Positions 13,325 through 24,103 of a stretch of DNA of 64,000 bases are shown piece after piece (position 1 is the stretch's first letter; the number at the start of each line of letters is the position of its first letter). Under the pieces are notes generated by a model. That model was given only the letters and a program-made list of their open reading frames with translations. It ran no database searches and had not been told where the DNA came from. Position numbers and translations under genes: made by a program. Origin of the DNA: Pipra filicauda (Eukaryota > Chordata > Aves > Passeriformes > Pipridae); contig NW_024104909.1 in the NCBI RefSeq assembly GCF_003945595.2, forward strand, positions 2,657,001 to 2,721,000, read 5' to 3'.

Positions 13325-13345
13325 CTTTATTCAAGAAGTCTGCAG
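13325..13345 (+). other. Candidate 21-nt microexon
   Basis: Between the CAG acceptor at 13322-13324 and a consensus donor CAG|GTAAGG (GT at 13346-13347) lie exactly 21 nt, a multiple of three, so inclusion would keep a reading frame. All three frames are open; they read LYSRSLQ, FIQEVC or LFKKSA at the core. The plus-strand orientation matches the T-run bias of the window and the donor after the CpG-rich block at 8.8-9.2 kb. I do not recognise the peptide, and no flanking exon is in view. Donor-acceptor pairs this close arise by chance about once per window this size, so the case rests on the unusual strength of both sites. Confidence 0.3.
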
Positions 13346-13347
13346 GT

Positions 13348-14567
13348 AAGGAGAGGAGGGGGTTGTATTTAAACTCTCAGTCTGGAAGGCAGAAGGAGTT
13401 TACAGCTTTCTCTGCCTGAGATGTTTGTTTCTGAGTTGGATACCTGTTGTTTCTATGTTGACATATTTCTGCAAAACACTGATAGCATAAAATTCCTAAA
13501 ATTCTCGGAAACAATGATGTGAGAGGGAAAGCAAAGCCTACACAGCACTGCAGTTTTTATCTTATGAAATAATTTTTAAGTTATTTTGCTTAAGAGCAAC
13601 AAACAAAGCCAGGAACAGAAAAACTCCAAAATTCAGGAACCTCAGCTTTAGCCCCTTTCTACTCCCTAAAACCTCAAGCACTTATGTGGCAGTAAGGATG
13701 CACTTGACTCAGAGAAGGATGCCTGAAGCCAGGATAAACTTCTGGGAGAGGAGGGAAGGCCCTCTGACATCTAGCACTGTGTTTGCTTACAGGTGGACCC
13801 TAGCCAAGTAATTATTTTTTTAGTTTTACTCTTCTTACTGTTTTATTGCTTGTTTGTGTATAGCCTTTCTTTCTTAGCTAGTATTTGTTTAAAAAGTTGA
13901 GCTTACTTGAACATTTTAAATAATCTTGTTCCAGTTTATGATTTTTTTCCTGAAAAACTCATTTTCCTTGCTTACCTTCTCTTTGGATGTGGTTATTTAG
14001 CTCACTCAGTGATGAGTTCTGCTTACAGACAGAATTATTGATGTGTCTATAGAAAAGAGATCTTCAAATGGCAGCACAAAAGTTCTCCTTGTGACCATGA
14101 AAATGTTCACATGGGCATAGGAGAGATTTCTGAATGCTCACAAGGCAAAACGTTCTGGTGTGAGCTCATGGTGTGGACACAAACTTTATTTTTCTGCAGC
14201 ATTACAGTTTTGTTTCACTGCTGCAAACCCCTATTTTCCTTGATTTCCAAGTCCTGAGCGAGATCTATAAATGTCACAATATGCTGAGTTAATGAGGGAG
14301 CACCAGGCTGGGCTCTCTGCAAGACTTTGCTTTGTGGTTTTAAATCAGAAAATCAGAGCCTTAAATTTATCTGAACATAGCCTCCTTTTTGCCTGTGTGG
14401 TTTAATGTGGCTTAATTAACTAATGTCTTAAGTGAGGATTCAAGTACCCATGTAGATTAAATGAGCCAATTTAGGATCCTGCAGGAGCTGAGTCCCTCTG
14501 AAAATACATTACATCTCTTTTTCCACAAAGGAATACAGAAAACGCTTAGAAGGCTATATTGGGGTTG
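13348..14567. other. Unique noncoding DNA
   Basis: No gene, RNA gene or repeat is recognised between the candidate microexon and the LTR. Composition is ordinary AT-rich intronic-type sequence. Confidence 0.7.
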
Positions 14568-15240
14568 TGTGGTGAGATTTTGGTAGCGGGGGGGCTCAGG
14601 GCTGGCTTCTGTGAGGAGCTGCCAGAAGCTTCTCCCACGTCCAACAGAACCAATGCCATCTGCTCCAGGATGGACCCACCCCTGGCCAAGGCCGAGCCCA
14701 GCAGTGGTGATGGCAGCACCTCTGGGACAACAGATTTGAGAAGGGGAAAAAGAACAAATTGCAGCCAGAGAGAGGAGTGGGAACACGTGAGAGGAACAGC
14801 CCTACAGTCCCTGGGTCAGGGCAGAAGGTGCAGATGTTCCCCCACAGCCCGTGGTGCAGCCCATGGAGATGTGGCTGTGCCCCTGCAGCCCAGGGAGGTC
14901 CCTGGGGGAGCAGAGATCCTCCTGCAGCCCCTGGAGGATCCCATGCTGGAGCAGGTGGATGCCTGATGGAGGCTGGGACTCCATGGGAAGCCTGTGCTAG
15001 AGCAGGCTCCTGTCAGAACTGGTGGCCTCACAGGACACCCACGCTGGAGCAGTTTGTTCCTGAGGGACTGCACCCCATGCTGGAGCAGGATAAGAGCATG
15101 AGGAGTGGTATCTCCTTGACCTTGTCTTAACCCCTGAACCTTTCACTATGTTTTCTCTCCCCTGTCCAGCTAAGGAAGGGAATGACAGAGTGTCTTTGGA
15201 GGGCACCTGGCATCCAGCTGATGGCTTCTCCCTGACCTCA
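14568..15240 (+). mobile_element. Degraded solo LTR of a bird endogenous retrovirus
   Basis: The segment is GC-rich and begins near TGTGGTGAG, then a TTTTGGTAGCGGGGG block. Its middle carries repeated units built on the motif GCTGGAGCAG (near 14943, 15042 and 15077, with a mutated copy near 14995) alternating with CTGCAGCCC. It ends with TTTTCTCTCCCCTGTCCAGC and GGGCACCTGGCATCCAG. I know this order of blocks from a common bird LTR. Compared with my memory of that family, a few hundred bases are missing near 15110, and the 3' end past 15217 has drifted, so the right boundary is uncertain. No gag, pol or env sequence or second LTR flanks it, so it reads as a solo LTR. The open frames inside it (135 and 123 codons plus, 85 minus) are incidental. 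Orientation is taken from the block order. Confidence 0.72.
14830..15095 (+). repeat. Degenerate tandem units within the LTR
   Basis: At least four diverged units of roughly 35-55 bp share a GGAGCAG core preceded by CCCAYGCT and alternate with CTGCAGCCC or TGGAGGATCC phrases. The number of these units varies between copies of such LTRs in my recollection, so this segment would be a natural site for copy-number change. It has no coding role. Confidence 0.6.
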
Positions 15241-16059
15241 TAAACATCTAATATGGGTTAGATAGCTCAGATTGTTACGCTCTGAAAACCTTGACTGGGC
15301 AGACAACAACTCCTTGGGTTCCTATCTGCCCACCCACTGCATTCCCTCCATGAGCACATTCCTTCACCACCTTTACCTGGATGGATGGTTTGGCTTTGCC
15401 ACCCCCCATCCCAGCAGTTCCTGCTGCCTCTGGGCCCATGTTGCCTGCAGACAGTGTCAGATGCTTGTCAGTGTTTAACAGCAGTGAAAGTTCATACTTA
15501 TTTTCTCCTATGTGCTTATTTTTACATGGTTGAATGTTCACTGCAACAGTGAAACAGCCTACTGTGCTAAGAAGCCAACTCCTGTATAAAGGAGGACACT
15601 CTCCAGGTAAAACCTGGGGAGAAATATTTTAAACAGTAAGTCAAAGGAACATGTTGCAATGCTGAATTTTCACAGGGAAAGGAGTGTGATGTACTTCTCA
15701 ACAGTCACCATAAAGTCCACACTGAGCTTAGAATAATTAAATCATTCGAGTTAAAGATATACAAATCAGAATCAAAAGACTTTCCTGTATTTAGCATCTC
15801 AGACAATATTACTGTTGAAATAGGAGAAGTATTGTATTACAGGTGTTAAGTGCTAAGCACCCCCACACAGAGCAATTACAAACTATTCAGAACTCTTTCT
15901 GCAGAAGGGCATTTATAAAAATGCAGAGGCTCATCACACCTTGTATAGACTCCGAGGCAATTAATGGTGAAGGCTTCTGGAAACAGAAATGAGATTTGAG
16001 AAGTAATTGCTAGATAAACATTACAGAAATGCTGAGGTCCTGGTTTTAGAAGTGAGAAA

Positions 16060-16300
16060 GGCTTCTAAATGTCTCGGGTGCTCCCGTGAATGTCGCTATT
16101 TGTTATATCTCTGCAGCGTTTCAGTGTCTAAGTGCCCATTTTAAGGTACTTTGGGCCTGATTAAAAAAATATTAATAATGGCTGAGTAGTTGGGATACCA
16201 ATGTAATTCAGTCAAACTGACACGAGGCTGAGTTGTGTTATGATCAGAGTCACGATTGTCACTGATCACTTTGCCGCCTGGTACTTTAATGTATAAATAA
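16060..16300. promoter_or_regulatory. Candidate conserved noncoding element
   Basis: Seven or so CpGs (in contexts such as CTCGGG, GTCGCT, CAGCGT, ACGAGG, CACGAT and GCCGCC) survive in about 240 bp, well above the local background, together with ATTAATAATGG and TAATTA-like homeodomain cores. No open frame is supported. Retained CpGs in an AT-rich desert usually mean constraint or hypomethylation. The element's conservation could not be tested here. Confidence 0.3.
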
Positions 16301-16644
16301 TAATTAAAAGATATTTTTTGTGGCTACTAAGGCTTTTCTGTCTTAGTGCTGGTTTTCTTGCACATTAGAAATGGGCCATCCCAATACAACCTGGCCTCTG
16401 GATTTGGGCTGCCTTGAATTCCTATATGAGAAGAGCTTCTTGCTGTTCTCTAAGGGATATGGATGTGATATTTAGTTTCCCCTCTTTAAAACTGTTGTTT
16501 TCTCCCTGATGAGACCTGACAAAACATTTTAAATTTTAACATTGTTTATGATACAAGAAACTGTTTTCTGCTTGGCTTCGTTTAGAGCTACAGGAAAATA
16601 ATAAAATATTTTGTGGAGAAGAATTGGTACCCTTAAAATATTAT

Positions 16645-16662
16645 TAGAAAAATATTTTTCTA
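16645..16662. repeat. 18-bp perfect palindrome
   Basis: Arms TAGAAAAAT and ATTTTTCTA are exact reverse complements with no spacer. It is AT-rich, so chance is a reasonable explanation. Confidence 0.6.
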
Positions 16663-18720
16663 GGCCTTTAATACAAAGAGTCAGCTTACATGGATGTTTA
16701 TTGTGAATGTTTTTACGTATAGCTGTTTTTATGAAGCTATTTTGATGTTCATGAATGCTCCTGCACAAAACAAAATATTCTCATTTTGTTAGTTACTACT
16801 TATGAAAATGACTTTATACAACTTATTTATAACCTAAATGTAAGGTTGTGACTTTATCTTGTTTGTTATGCCCAATTGGAGTAAAAATACAGTTATATAC
16901 AGTTATACTAAAGCACCAAGAGAGAAAAAAACTCCTGTGATTTCTGTAGGTAGCTATTGCACTCTCTTTTTTACTGGGTTGGCTTACGAGACAAAAATGT
17001 TCATTCTTTATTTGTGTGAACAGCCAACTGTAGCAGCACCAATGTCTGTAACTGGATTTCATTATGGAAATTCAGCTAAAAAGGGCCACAGGCACAAAAA
17101 TCCATTAAAATGTTTCTATTGCTTTACATATTCTTCTGTGATAAAAATAGCCCTATATTTGAATTTAAGAAGCTTTAGCCTAAAGGGTAGCAGATGGATA
17201 TTAAGGAGATTATAATAAAGAAGGGTATTATAAAAAAAAAGAAAAAAAGAAAAAAAAAAGGCAGATGGGGGAGAAGGAGAACCATTCTTTCATATTTAGG
17301 GAAACCATTTGTAAAAGCCAAGGTGTTCCAAAAATGTGGTCTTTTCCTAGGTAATCAATAGTGACTTGTTGATTCTATATGTTACTACATGGAGGCCTGA
17401 GATAAAAACGGGCTCTTTCCGTAATAACCTGACACAAACGGCAGCTAAAAAATCTGATGGATTTAGGATACTTTCATTGTCACTGTAACAATGTAAAATG
17501 TGATGAGTGACTGCCATCTGAGCATATTTTGAAATAAACAGCAAATGCTCTTTGGCTTATTAAGAGTTTAAAAAAGCAGCTTTCGGAAATTTCTGAGGAC
17601 GTGCAGCCATTGCCATTTCCAGACCCAATTTCCCTTCCTTTGAGTCGACTTTATATCTGAATTTCTTTTCCTTACCTTTGCAAATTCCTCCTGGCAGATT
17701 TAAGGGGGTTTTCTCAAGTTTCTCTTGAAAAGTTATGGTTCTCTTGGAGTCCAGACAGAGCTTTCCAGCAGCCAGATCAGAGTTTGCTTCAAACACAGAA
17801 ATGAGTCTGTACCTCCTGTGGGTGCACAGATCACTTGCACTGAGCAGCTCAACAACTGCCTGTTAAATTTGAGGCAAATCAGGCTGACCTGACACATGTA
17901 TGGGGGGGAGCAAACCCACAACACCTCTGGTTGTTCCCAGACGTTCTTAGATTGAAATATTACAGTGCACAGGGGAAAGGGTGCAGCTGAACCATCCAGC
18001 ACCACTGAGCAGTAAAGCAGTTTATCCTCTTTTAGAAGCTGGGCGGGGTTCATCATGCTGTGTCCTGCATCCTCTGCCCTCTGGTGAGGGGTGATTCTTG
18101 GATGGCAAGGAGTTGCTGCATCACTGGATGCCTGTGATGAAAGGTAGAGGAGTGACAGGAGGGGGGAAAAAATTCCCATGTGGCTCATCTCAAGCTCTGT
18201 GGTGTGCTGGCTGGAGGTGGCCCACTTAAGTCTGATGGGATTAGCTGGCTTCAGTGGGCTTGACATCTGTGTGAGTAAGGTTAGGCTCTTCCTGCAGTTT
18301 AGAGTCTGTCCTACCTAGCTGGCCCTAATAACACTTCAATCATTGCACTCCCCTTCTTGTACTTCCCATTTCTTTGTGGAATATTATAAGGATGGATTTG
18401 TTAGGTACTGCTCATGCTGTCTGAGTGAGCCTTGAGACTTTTCCAGCAAAAGATAAGGGAAGAAATAAAAGGGAGGAAAAGGAAACAATTGCAGGTCTTA
18501 TTAACTAAGAAGGGTTAAACAAAGAGATGACTGCTGCAATGCCTAAATGTTTTTGGCATCCCTTTAATGTGAAACCTTTTCATCTGTGTTACACCTTCAG
18601 AAGTCAGATCTCGCTAGTCTCCCTTTGAGTTTTGTGCTTCCACTTCTGTCCTAATTACCTTTCTCAGAGTGAGATTGCTCTTCTGTCTTAGCAGAGGGGG
18701 ATTTTAATGCAATGTTGTAT

Positions 18721-18737
18721 TTTATATATATATATCT
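18721..18737. repeat. Short TA microsatellite
   Basis: A brief run of alternating T and A is followed by CTATATCTAGAGAGAG. It is simple-sequence DNA. Confidence 0.6.
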
Positions 18738-18769
18738 ATATCTAGAGAGAGTCAGAATCAAATCTTTTG

Positions 18770-19015
18770 TTCTTGGCACTCACCATATGCTACTGTTTAA
18801 TATTTAATCAGCCCCACCTCATCAGAAACACTGCTGGCCTCATTAGATAATTAATGGCTGCCTGCGTCTCATTTGCTTCAGTTGATACATCTGCAGCCAG
18901 TAATTAGAGCAGGAGTTTATTAGTTGCACTGGCTTAGTTTATTTGTGAAACAATCTCTCCTTTGATTGAAGCCGCTGGGATTGGCATATGTGGCCATCCA
19001 GCCTCCCTGTTCAGT
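18770..19015. promoter_or_regulatory. Candidate conserved noncoding enhancer-like element
   Basis: This stretch is free of homopolymer runs, in contrast with its flanks, and packs several transcription-factor-like cores: TAATTA-type sites (GATAATTAATGG near 18846, AGTAATTAG near 18899), TTAATATTTAATC near 18799, and CCTTTGATTG near 18959 (TCF/SOX-like). No reading frame runs through it. The look is that of a vertebrate developmental enhancer, which is an impression and not a measured conservation score. Confidence 0.3.
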
Positions 19016-22000
19016 AGGGCTTTTTTGTTTACATTTTTGCTACAGTTTTGCAACACTGCACATCCTGGCAGTCCTAGGAACAGTTGGTGGTGAAGATTTG
19101 CCTTTTATAATTTAGAAGATAATTGGGTAATTCAATGCAGTAAAGCTACTGCAAAGCAATTCTCTAACTTTGGGGGAGGGGTGAGGAGGGAAATCTGGTA
19201 GACAATTTGTCCTTTTGTGGTTTTTAGTTTTTTATTATTATTTTTCAAACATCTTAATATAAATCCTCTGGATCTGTGAAGGATATATGTGCATAGAAAA
19301 ATGTGTTTGGAAAGCTTTTAATTCACAGTTGTTTGTCTTTATATATCAGCTAAAATAAAACTAGTATTCCTAAATATTGGTGAGTGATCACATGCCAGTA
19401 TTAGTAACTCATCCTCCTTAACAAATTCCAGTCTTAAACCTCCCTTCTTGGTCTCTCTCCTCATTTGCAAGTGTATAAAATGTACTGTGATATTTTCTTC
19501 TGGCCCTGTGAATTTATGACAAGTCTCTCACTGAGTAGTCTGAAGGAAAACCTTTATACAATTGACTATATTAAAATAATGAGAGGAACTGTTCCTGCCT
19601 CTGAGAGAAAACACAGGATCTTGTCTTGCCAGGATTGTCACTGAAAGATTCTTTCCTATGGTTATACCTCTTCAGGTACAAGAGCAATCTTGATTAATTG
19701 GGTTTGTTTTCTCTGATAAAATAATTCTTGTAGCTGTTTCTCCTCCTCTTAAACAGGTTTCTGTTTCAGAAGTTTGAATGGGGAGCTGCTCCCTCCTCAT
19801 TGCCTGTTTTTGTCTCCCATATCTGCTGAGCACCTTACCTTGGTACTGCCTTTGTGTGGACAGGTATTGCAGTATTCCACTTTGGAATGGCAAGTGGATG
19901 TTGAACAGCCTCCAGCAACACGACACAAGAGTTAACTGTTAATTTTGGGAAGAGATCTACATCTGATTCAATTATCTCTACTACTGTGACTAGAAAGGCA
20001 AACAGAAAAATTGGGGTTTTTTTTTGCATTTTTATTCTCCAAAGGGTCATATTATTGAGTCAGAGCTGATTTTTTTCATTGAGAGAAAAGATAATTCAGG
20101 CTGTTGTCTTTAACTCTCCTGTTGTCCTCAGTGAGGATTTGACTACAACGAATATTTCTGGGTAGGTCTTGTTCCAAGATTAACATGTCAGATCTAACCA
20201 GCTTTGCCCATGTGCAAGAATTCCTGCAATTAAGCCTAATTTCTCTTACAGTAGCTCTGTCTCTACCAGCATATGTGCTCCTGAAAGCATGTCCTAAAGC
20301 TGTGCTCTGGGATGTTCTTTCCTCCTGCTTGTTGCACTTTGTATAACCAGGGGAAGGCTATTGTCAATGATTTTTGCCTTCAGCTTTGCTGCAAAAGAGA
20401 CAGATTCTAGTCAAAATTTAAGCTAAAACTTCTTTTAACCTCTGTGCAAACAAACTATTTACTTCAGGTTGGAAGCATCCTCAGCCTCTAGAGGACTGGG
20501 CTAGAAGTAATCCTGGGTGAGTTGTTCCAGTAAAGACATAAACTGTCTGATACAACTTGGGGCCAGCAAATCCCCACCTTGTTCTTTTCCTGCAGAGGTG
20601 AAGTGCCTTTAACTCTCTTTGCTGGGAAGTCTTATTTTCATTATTCTGTAGGGTTTTGTTATTTGTTTTTCCCCTACTTTGTGAACCACACTTTGTACTT
20701 GAGCCCAGCTACATCTCTCACATAGCTGATTTTTTTTCCCCTGATGTTGTTTAGAGATTTAACCCCGGAGAGGAGCTCGAATTTGTGATAACCACATCTT
20801 TAAAGGAATGGTACCAGGCAGTCTGACTTCACAATTGGAAGGGGTGTCAAGCAAGCAATAGTTTTACTGTAGCTCCAAGCAATGGTTTCCTTATCAGTCT
20901 TCAAAACATTAAAAAGTCTTTTCTTCTACCAGATAATCCTTTATCATGCCTCTGTAGCTCCACTTAGCCTACACTGGCAGATTCCCTGTGTTTTGACAGT
21001 TCTGACCTGATGAAAAAGCTTGTGCTCTGTTTGTAATTGATTGTACCCATAAATGACTCACGGACTCTATTTTGTTTCTGTTGTTCGCTGTGTCACTTGA
21101 GCTTTTTGTTTGTGTTGCTCTGGTTCGATTTCTCCACAGTGAGAAGAGCTTTGCAGAAACGAGTTCAGATTCTCATTCATAAGGTGTTGTTGGGCTGCCT
21201 CTGGAAACAGGGGAGGAAGGAGAGGTAGCTGTCAGCGATTTCTGAGCAGAGCAGGAGCCTAATGATGGCTGCAGGACTCCAGGGGGGATGCACAGCCTGC
21301 CTGGAAATTTGGATCATATTACTTGGTTAAGAAGTGCTCCTTCCTTCAGACTTTTCCTTTCACTGCTTTTGATCAGTAATGAAGTCCTCACCCTTAGTGA
21401 TGGTTAAATTTTGCTTTATTACTGGTACAGAAGCATCTACCAAACATTAATTTTTTAAATGGGAACACTAGATGTGCCTACACAACTAATTTGAGCATGT
21501 TTTTAGCTAGAACTGTAGGTATCTCTGTATATTACCTGTACTGCTTCATGGGTTTTATATATTTGAATTCCTTGTGCATTTGCTAAGATTTCAAAAACCC
21601 ATTTTTTTTCTCTGAATCCTCCCAATGTCTTATGAAAAGTGTTTTAAATGCCAGGTCTTTGAAGGTTGATTATTTAATGGTGTTTCACTCCTGCATCTCC
21701 GAAACAGCATTTAAGTTGCTAAGTTGCCTTCAGAAACCACAAGTTTATTTTTTGAGTCCTAAACCTGAAGTTTGTTTATAATTCGTATCCACAATTACTT
21801 TTGTTAGCTCACAGGACTCATTATTGTGCATGTATTCTGATACATTGTGACTTTTGTTCACCTTTGCATGGTGAAGTGCTGAAGTTATAGGCAAGGGCAT
21901 ATGCTGACTGATTCTTCAGAGAGCCAAATGTCTTTTTTGTTGTTGCTATTGTTGGTTTTGGTTTTTTGTTCGCTTGGTTTGGACTTTTTTTTCTCCACTG

Positions 22001-22369
22001 ACACTTTATGGCAGCTTACCCTTGCACGCCATCTCTTCAGATTTGGAAAGTGTTATTCACCTGTTTAATACAGAATTTACAAGCCTAGAAAAGAGGTTTT
22101 TAAAAGACTATTAGGAAATTAAAATTTTCCAGCCTACTGCAGTCTGTTAGGTGTGTCATTTAAAGTAATATATAGATGAAACCTATTCCCACAAGCTGAA
22201 ATGTAAGAGAAATTTAAGTGATATATATGATAGTGAAAGAGACACTAGAACACACACTCCTTCGATGGCAAAATGATGAAAAGTTACAATAAATCACCCT
22301 GTATATGCCTTTTATTCCCCTTTAAACATTGTAATGTCATTGTTGTCAAGTTTCTATATTCAGAGTCTA

Positions 22370-22530
22370 TCTCCTTTCAGTAATCTCAGGCTCGCTGTGC
22401 TCTCCAAGGGACACAATTATGTTAGTTCCAAATAAGGGCTCTTTGATCTCTTTTTATTCCTCCTTTGTTTCTGCACAATGAAAGCGAGAGGAACTCAATT
22501 AAAGTGACTTAGTCTGGTCTCTTGACAGAA
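22370..22530. promoter_or_regulatory. Possible conserved noncoding element
   Basis: A run of sequence free of homopolymers, with the CpG-containing words CTCGCTG and AAGCGAG, and CTTTGATCTC (TCF/LEF-like), CACAATTATG, GCACAATGAAAG and CAATTAAAG close together. No coding frame is supported. The assignment is weak. Confidence 0.2.
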
Positions 22531-22988
22531 ATTGTTACAAGTAAAGGGTTTGATTCTCTCCTCAGTTAAACCAGTGTTTTGCCAGTGTAGCTACACTGAC
22601 ACTATCAGAGTTGCATTGATGGAAAGCTGGTACAATGGAAGAAAGGATCAATCCTCAAGTTTCTCCAAATAGGCCATTTGAAAGAACTACCACTTTCTTT
22701 TTCTCAGCTGAATTGAAAGTAATTTAATTGGCTTTCAAAGTAGGCTGTTCATTGAAAGGAGCCCAAACTGAAGGTGACCATGATGGCAACATGAACGAGA
22801 CATGCATACCTGTGACAAAATTTTGTTTTGTATTAAACTCTGGTAGTCCTTTAAAAGCAAATTTTAAGAATAATGTGCTCATGTCTGTCAGTGCTGCCAG
22901 GCCTTAAAGCAGGAGAGTTACTAAGAATTTTTTCACAATAAACAAAGGTCTTAAACTCCCTTTCCAGGCACCACATGTTTAGCATTCC

Positions 22989-23008
22989 TTTTTTTTTTTT
23001 TTTTTTTT
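22989..23008 (+). repeat. T20 homopolymer
   Basis: Twenty uninterrupted T residues. Nothing beside it resembles a retrocopy, so it is listed as a mononucleotide repeat. Confidence 0.9.
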
Positions 23009-23479
23009 GAGAAAGACATGAACTTCAGGTAGTATGCACTCAGATTTTACTTTCAATCCAAATAATATTCACTGTCTCAATATGTGTTTTTAGATCTTAA
23101 GTAAGTCAGTCTCTGTCTTGTGAGATCCAAAGATTTGCTAGAGCCTGCAGGGATTATGAACAGTTGGTAATTGCTCCAAAATAAAATACTTCTATTGATA
23201 AGATGGAATCCTGAAACTTCACTGCATGTACTGCTGTTCAGAAAGCAAGTTCAGGACAAGAAAACATCACTGTAAACTTGAGATATTCCAGTGAAAACAG
23301 AATGCATGGGCTCCTTGCCCTTTGTGAAGTACAGTAATAGGTCATTAGTGTTTTGTGTCCCTCCTGCATGTATAGCAAATTTTTGCAATTATTTTCTGCT
23401 CTACTTAAAGCTCTTTAGAAGCTTTTATTTGCACGAGTGCTGCATTATGTTTGGGCAGGCTATCCTAGTTAAAAGAGCT

Positions 23480-23510
23480 CTGTTAATACCATAACTGATG
23501 GTATTAACAG
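23480..23510. repeat. Perfect 13-bp hairpin, 5-nt loop
   Basis: Arms CTGTTAATACCAT (23480-23492) and ATGGTATTAACAG (23498-23510) pair exactly around AACTG. The flanking bases do not pair. Perfect identity over 13 bp with a tiny loop is hard to get by drift and fits a template-switch mutation or a conserved structure. Confidence 0.78.
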
Positions 23511-24044
23511 TAACCATAAGCTAAGTAGTAACCAGACTACTTCTCCTTTACTCCTTTTATTTTGAGACATTGTTACCTAACTAAATCCCGTGAAGGGGTT
23601 TTGTGGAGTTATTCCATGCTCAGCTGTGCTCAGCCTTATTCATCCTGTGATATTGCTGTGAAGTTTGTGGTTCTTAGGTTCTCCAGCTTGTTAAAGGTTC
23701 CTTGTCAAGCTTTATTTGGGAAACCATCTAATTTGGCTTCCTTTCACTTTTGTCAGGATGCTCTTATTCCCGGTGTGCAAATTGTTCAAAGCTGGTTTTC
23801 CCATTAGCCCTCAGAGGTATGAGAGATATAGTTCAGGTTAGTTACTGTCTCCAAAGTGATTTCTCAGTGTTCAGCCTTCCCACTCTTCTCCTCTGCATCT
23901 GTTTCCCACTCCTGGCTTTAACCTCCTCCTCACCAAATATCTTCTAGTTGGGAAATCTCATTATGCTGCTTTGTGTGGCTGCCTGTCTTGACAAGATTAA
24001 GGGCGTATTTTTTGACCCACAATATTGTGGTAGTAGTGGAGGTT

Positions 24045-24103
24045 GCTGTCAGAACCTGCAGAACCTGCTGTCAGAACCTTCAGAATTATTCTGAAATAAT
24101 TCT
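24045..24103. repeat. Small direct duplication next to a 9-bp hairpin
   Basis: GCTGTCAGAACCT occurs at 24045-24057 and again at 24067-24079 (offset 22). It is followed at once by arms AGAATTATT and AATAATTCT (24082-24103, loop CTGA). A duplication and an inverted repeat side by side suggest a local replication error. Confidence 0.6.

Larger units (their letters stand above)
15246..18720. other. Unique noncoding DNA with one conserved-looking element
   Basis: No gene is recognised. A CpG-retaining stretch at 16060-16300 is listed separately, as is a palindrome at 16645-16662. An A-rich purine tract lies at 17231-17260 (A10 at 17240-17249). The long minus-strand frame at 17733-18266 has 177 codons but no recognisable domain, signal or compositional coding signature. 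Confidence 0.65.

Noticed and set aside
14559..15130. Overlapping plus-strand frames of 135 and 123 codons
   Set aside because: They lie inside the LTR and read its tandem units; an LTR of this kind does not encode protein.
17733..18266. 177-codon minus-strand frame
   Set aside because: No family resemblance and no exon signals; treated as chance.
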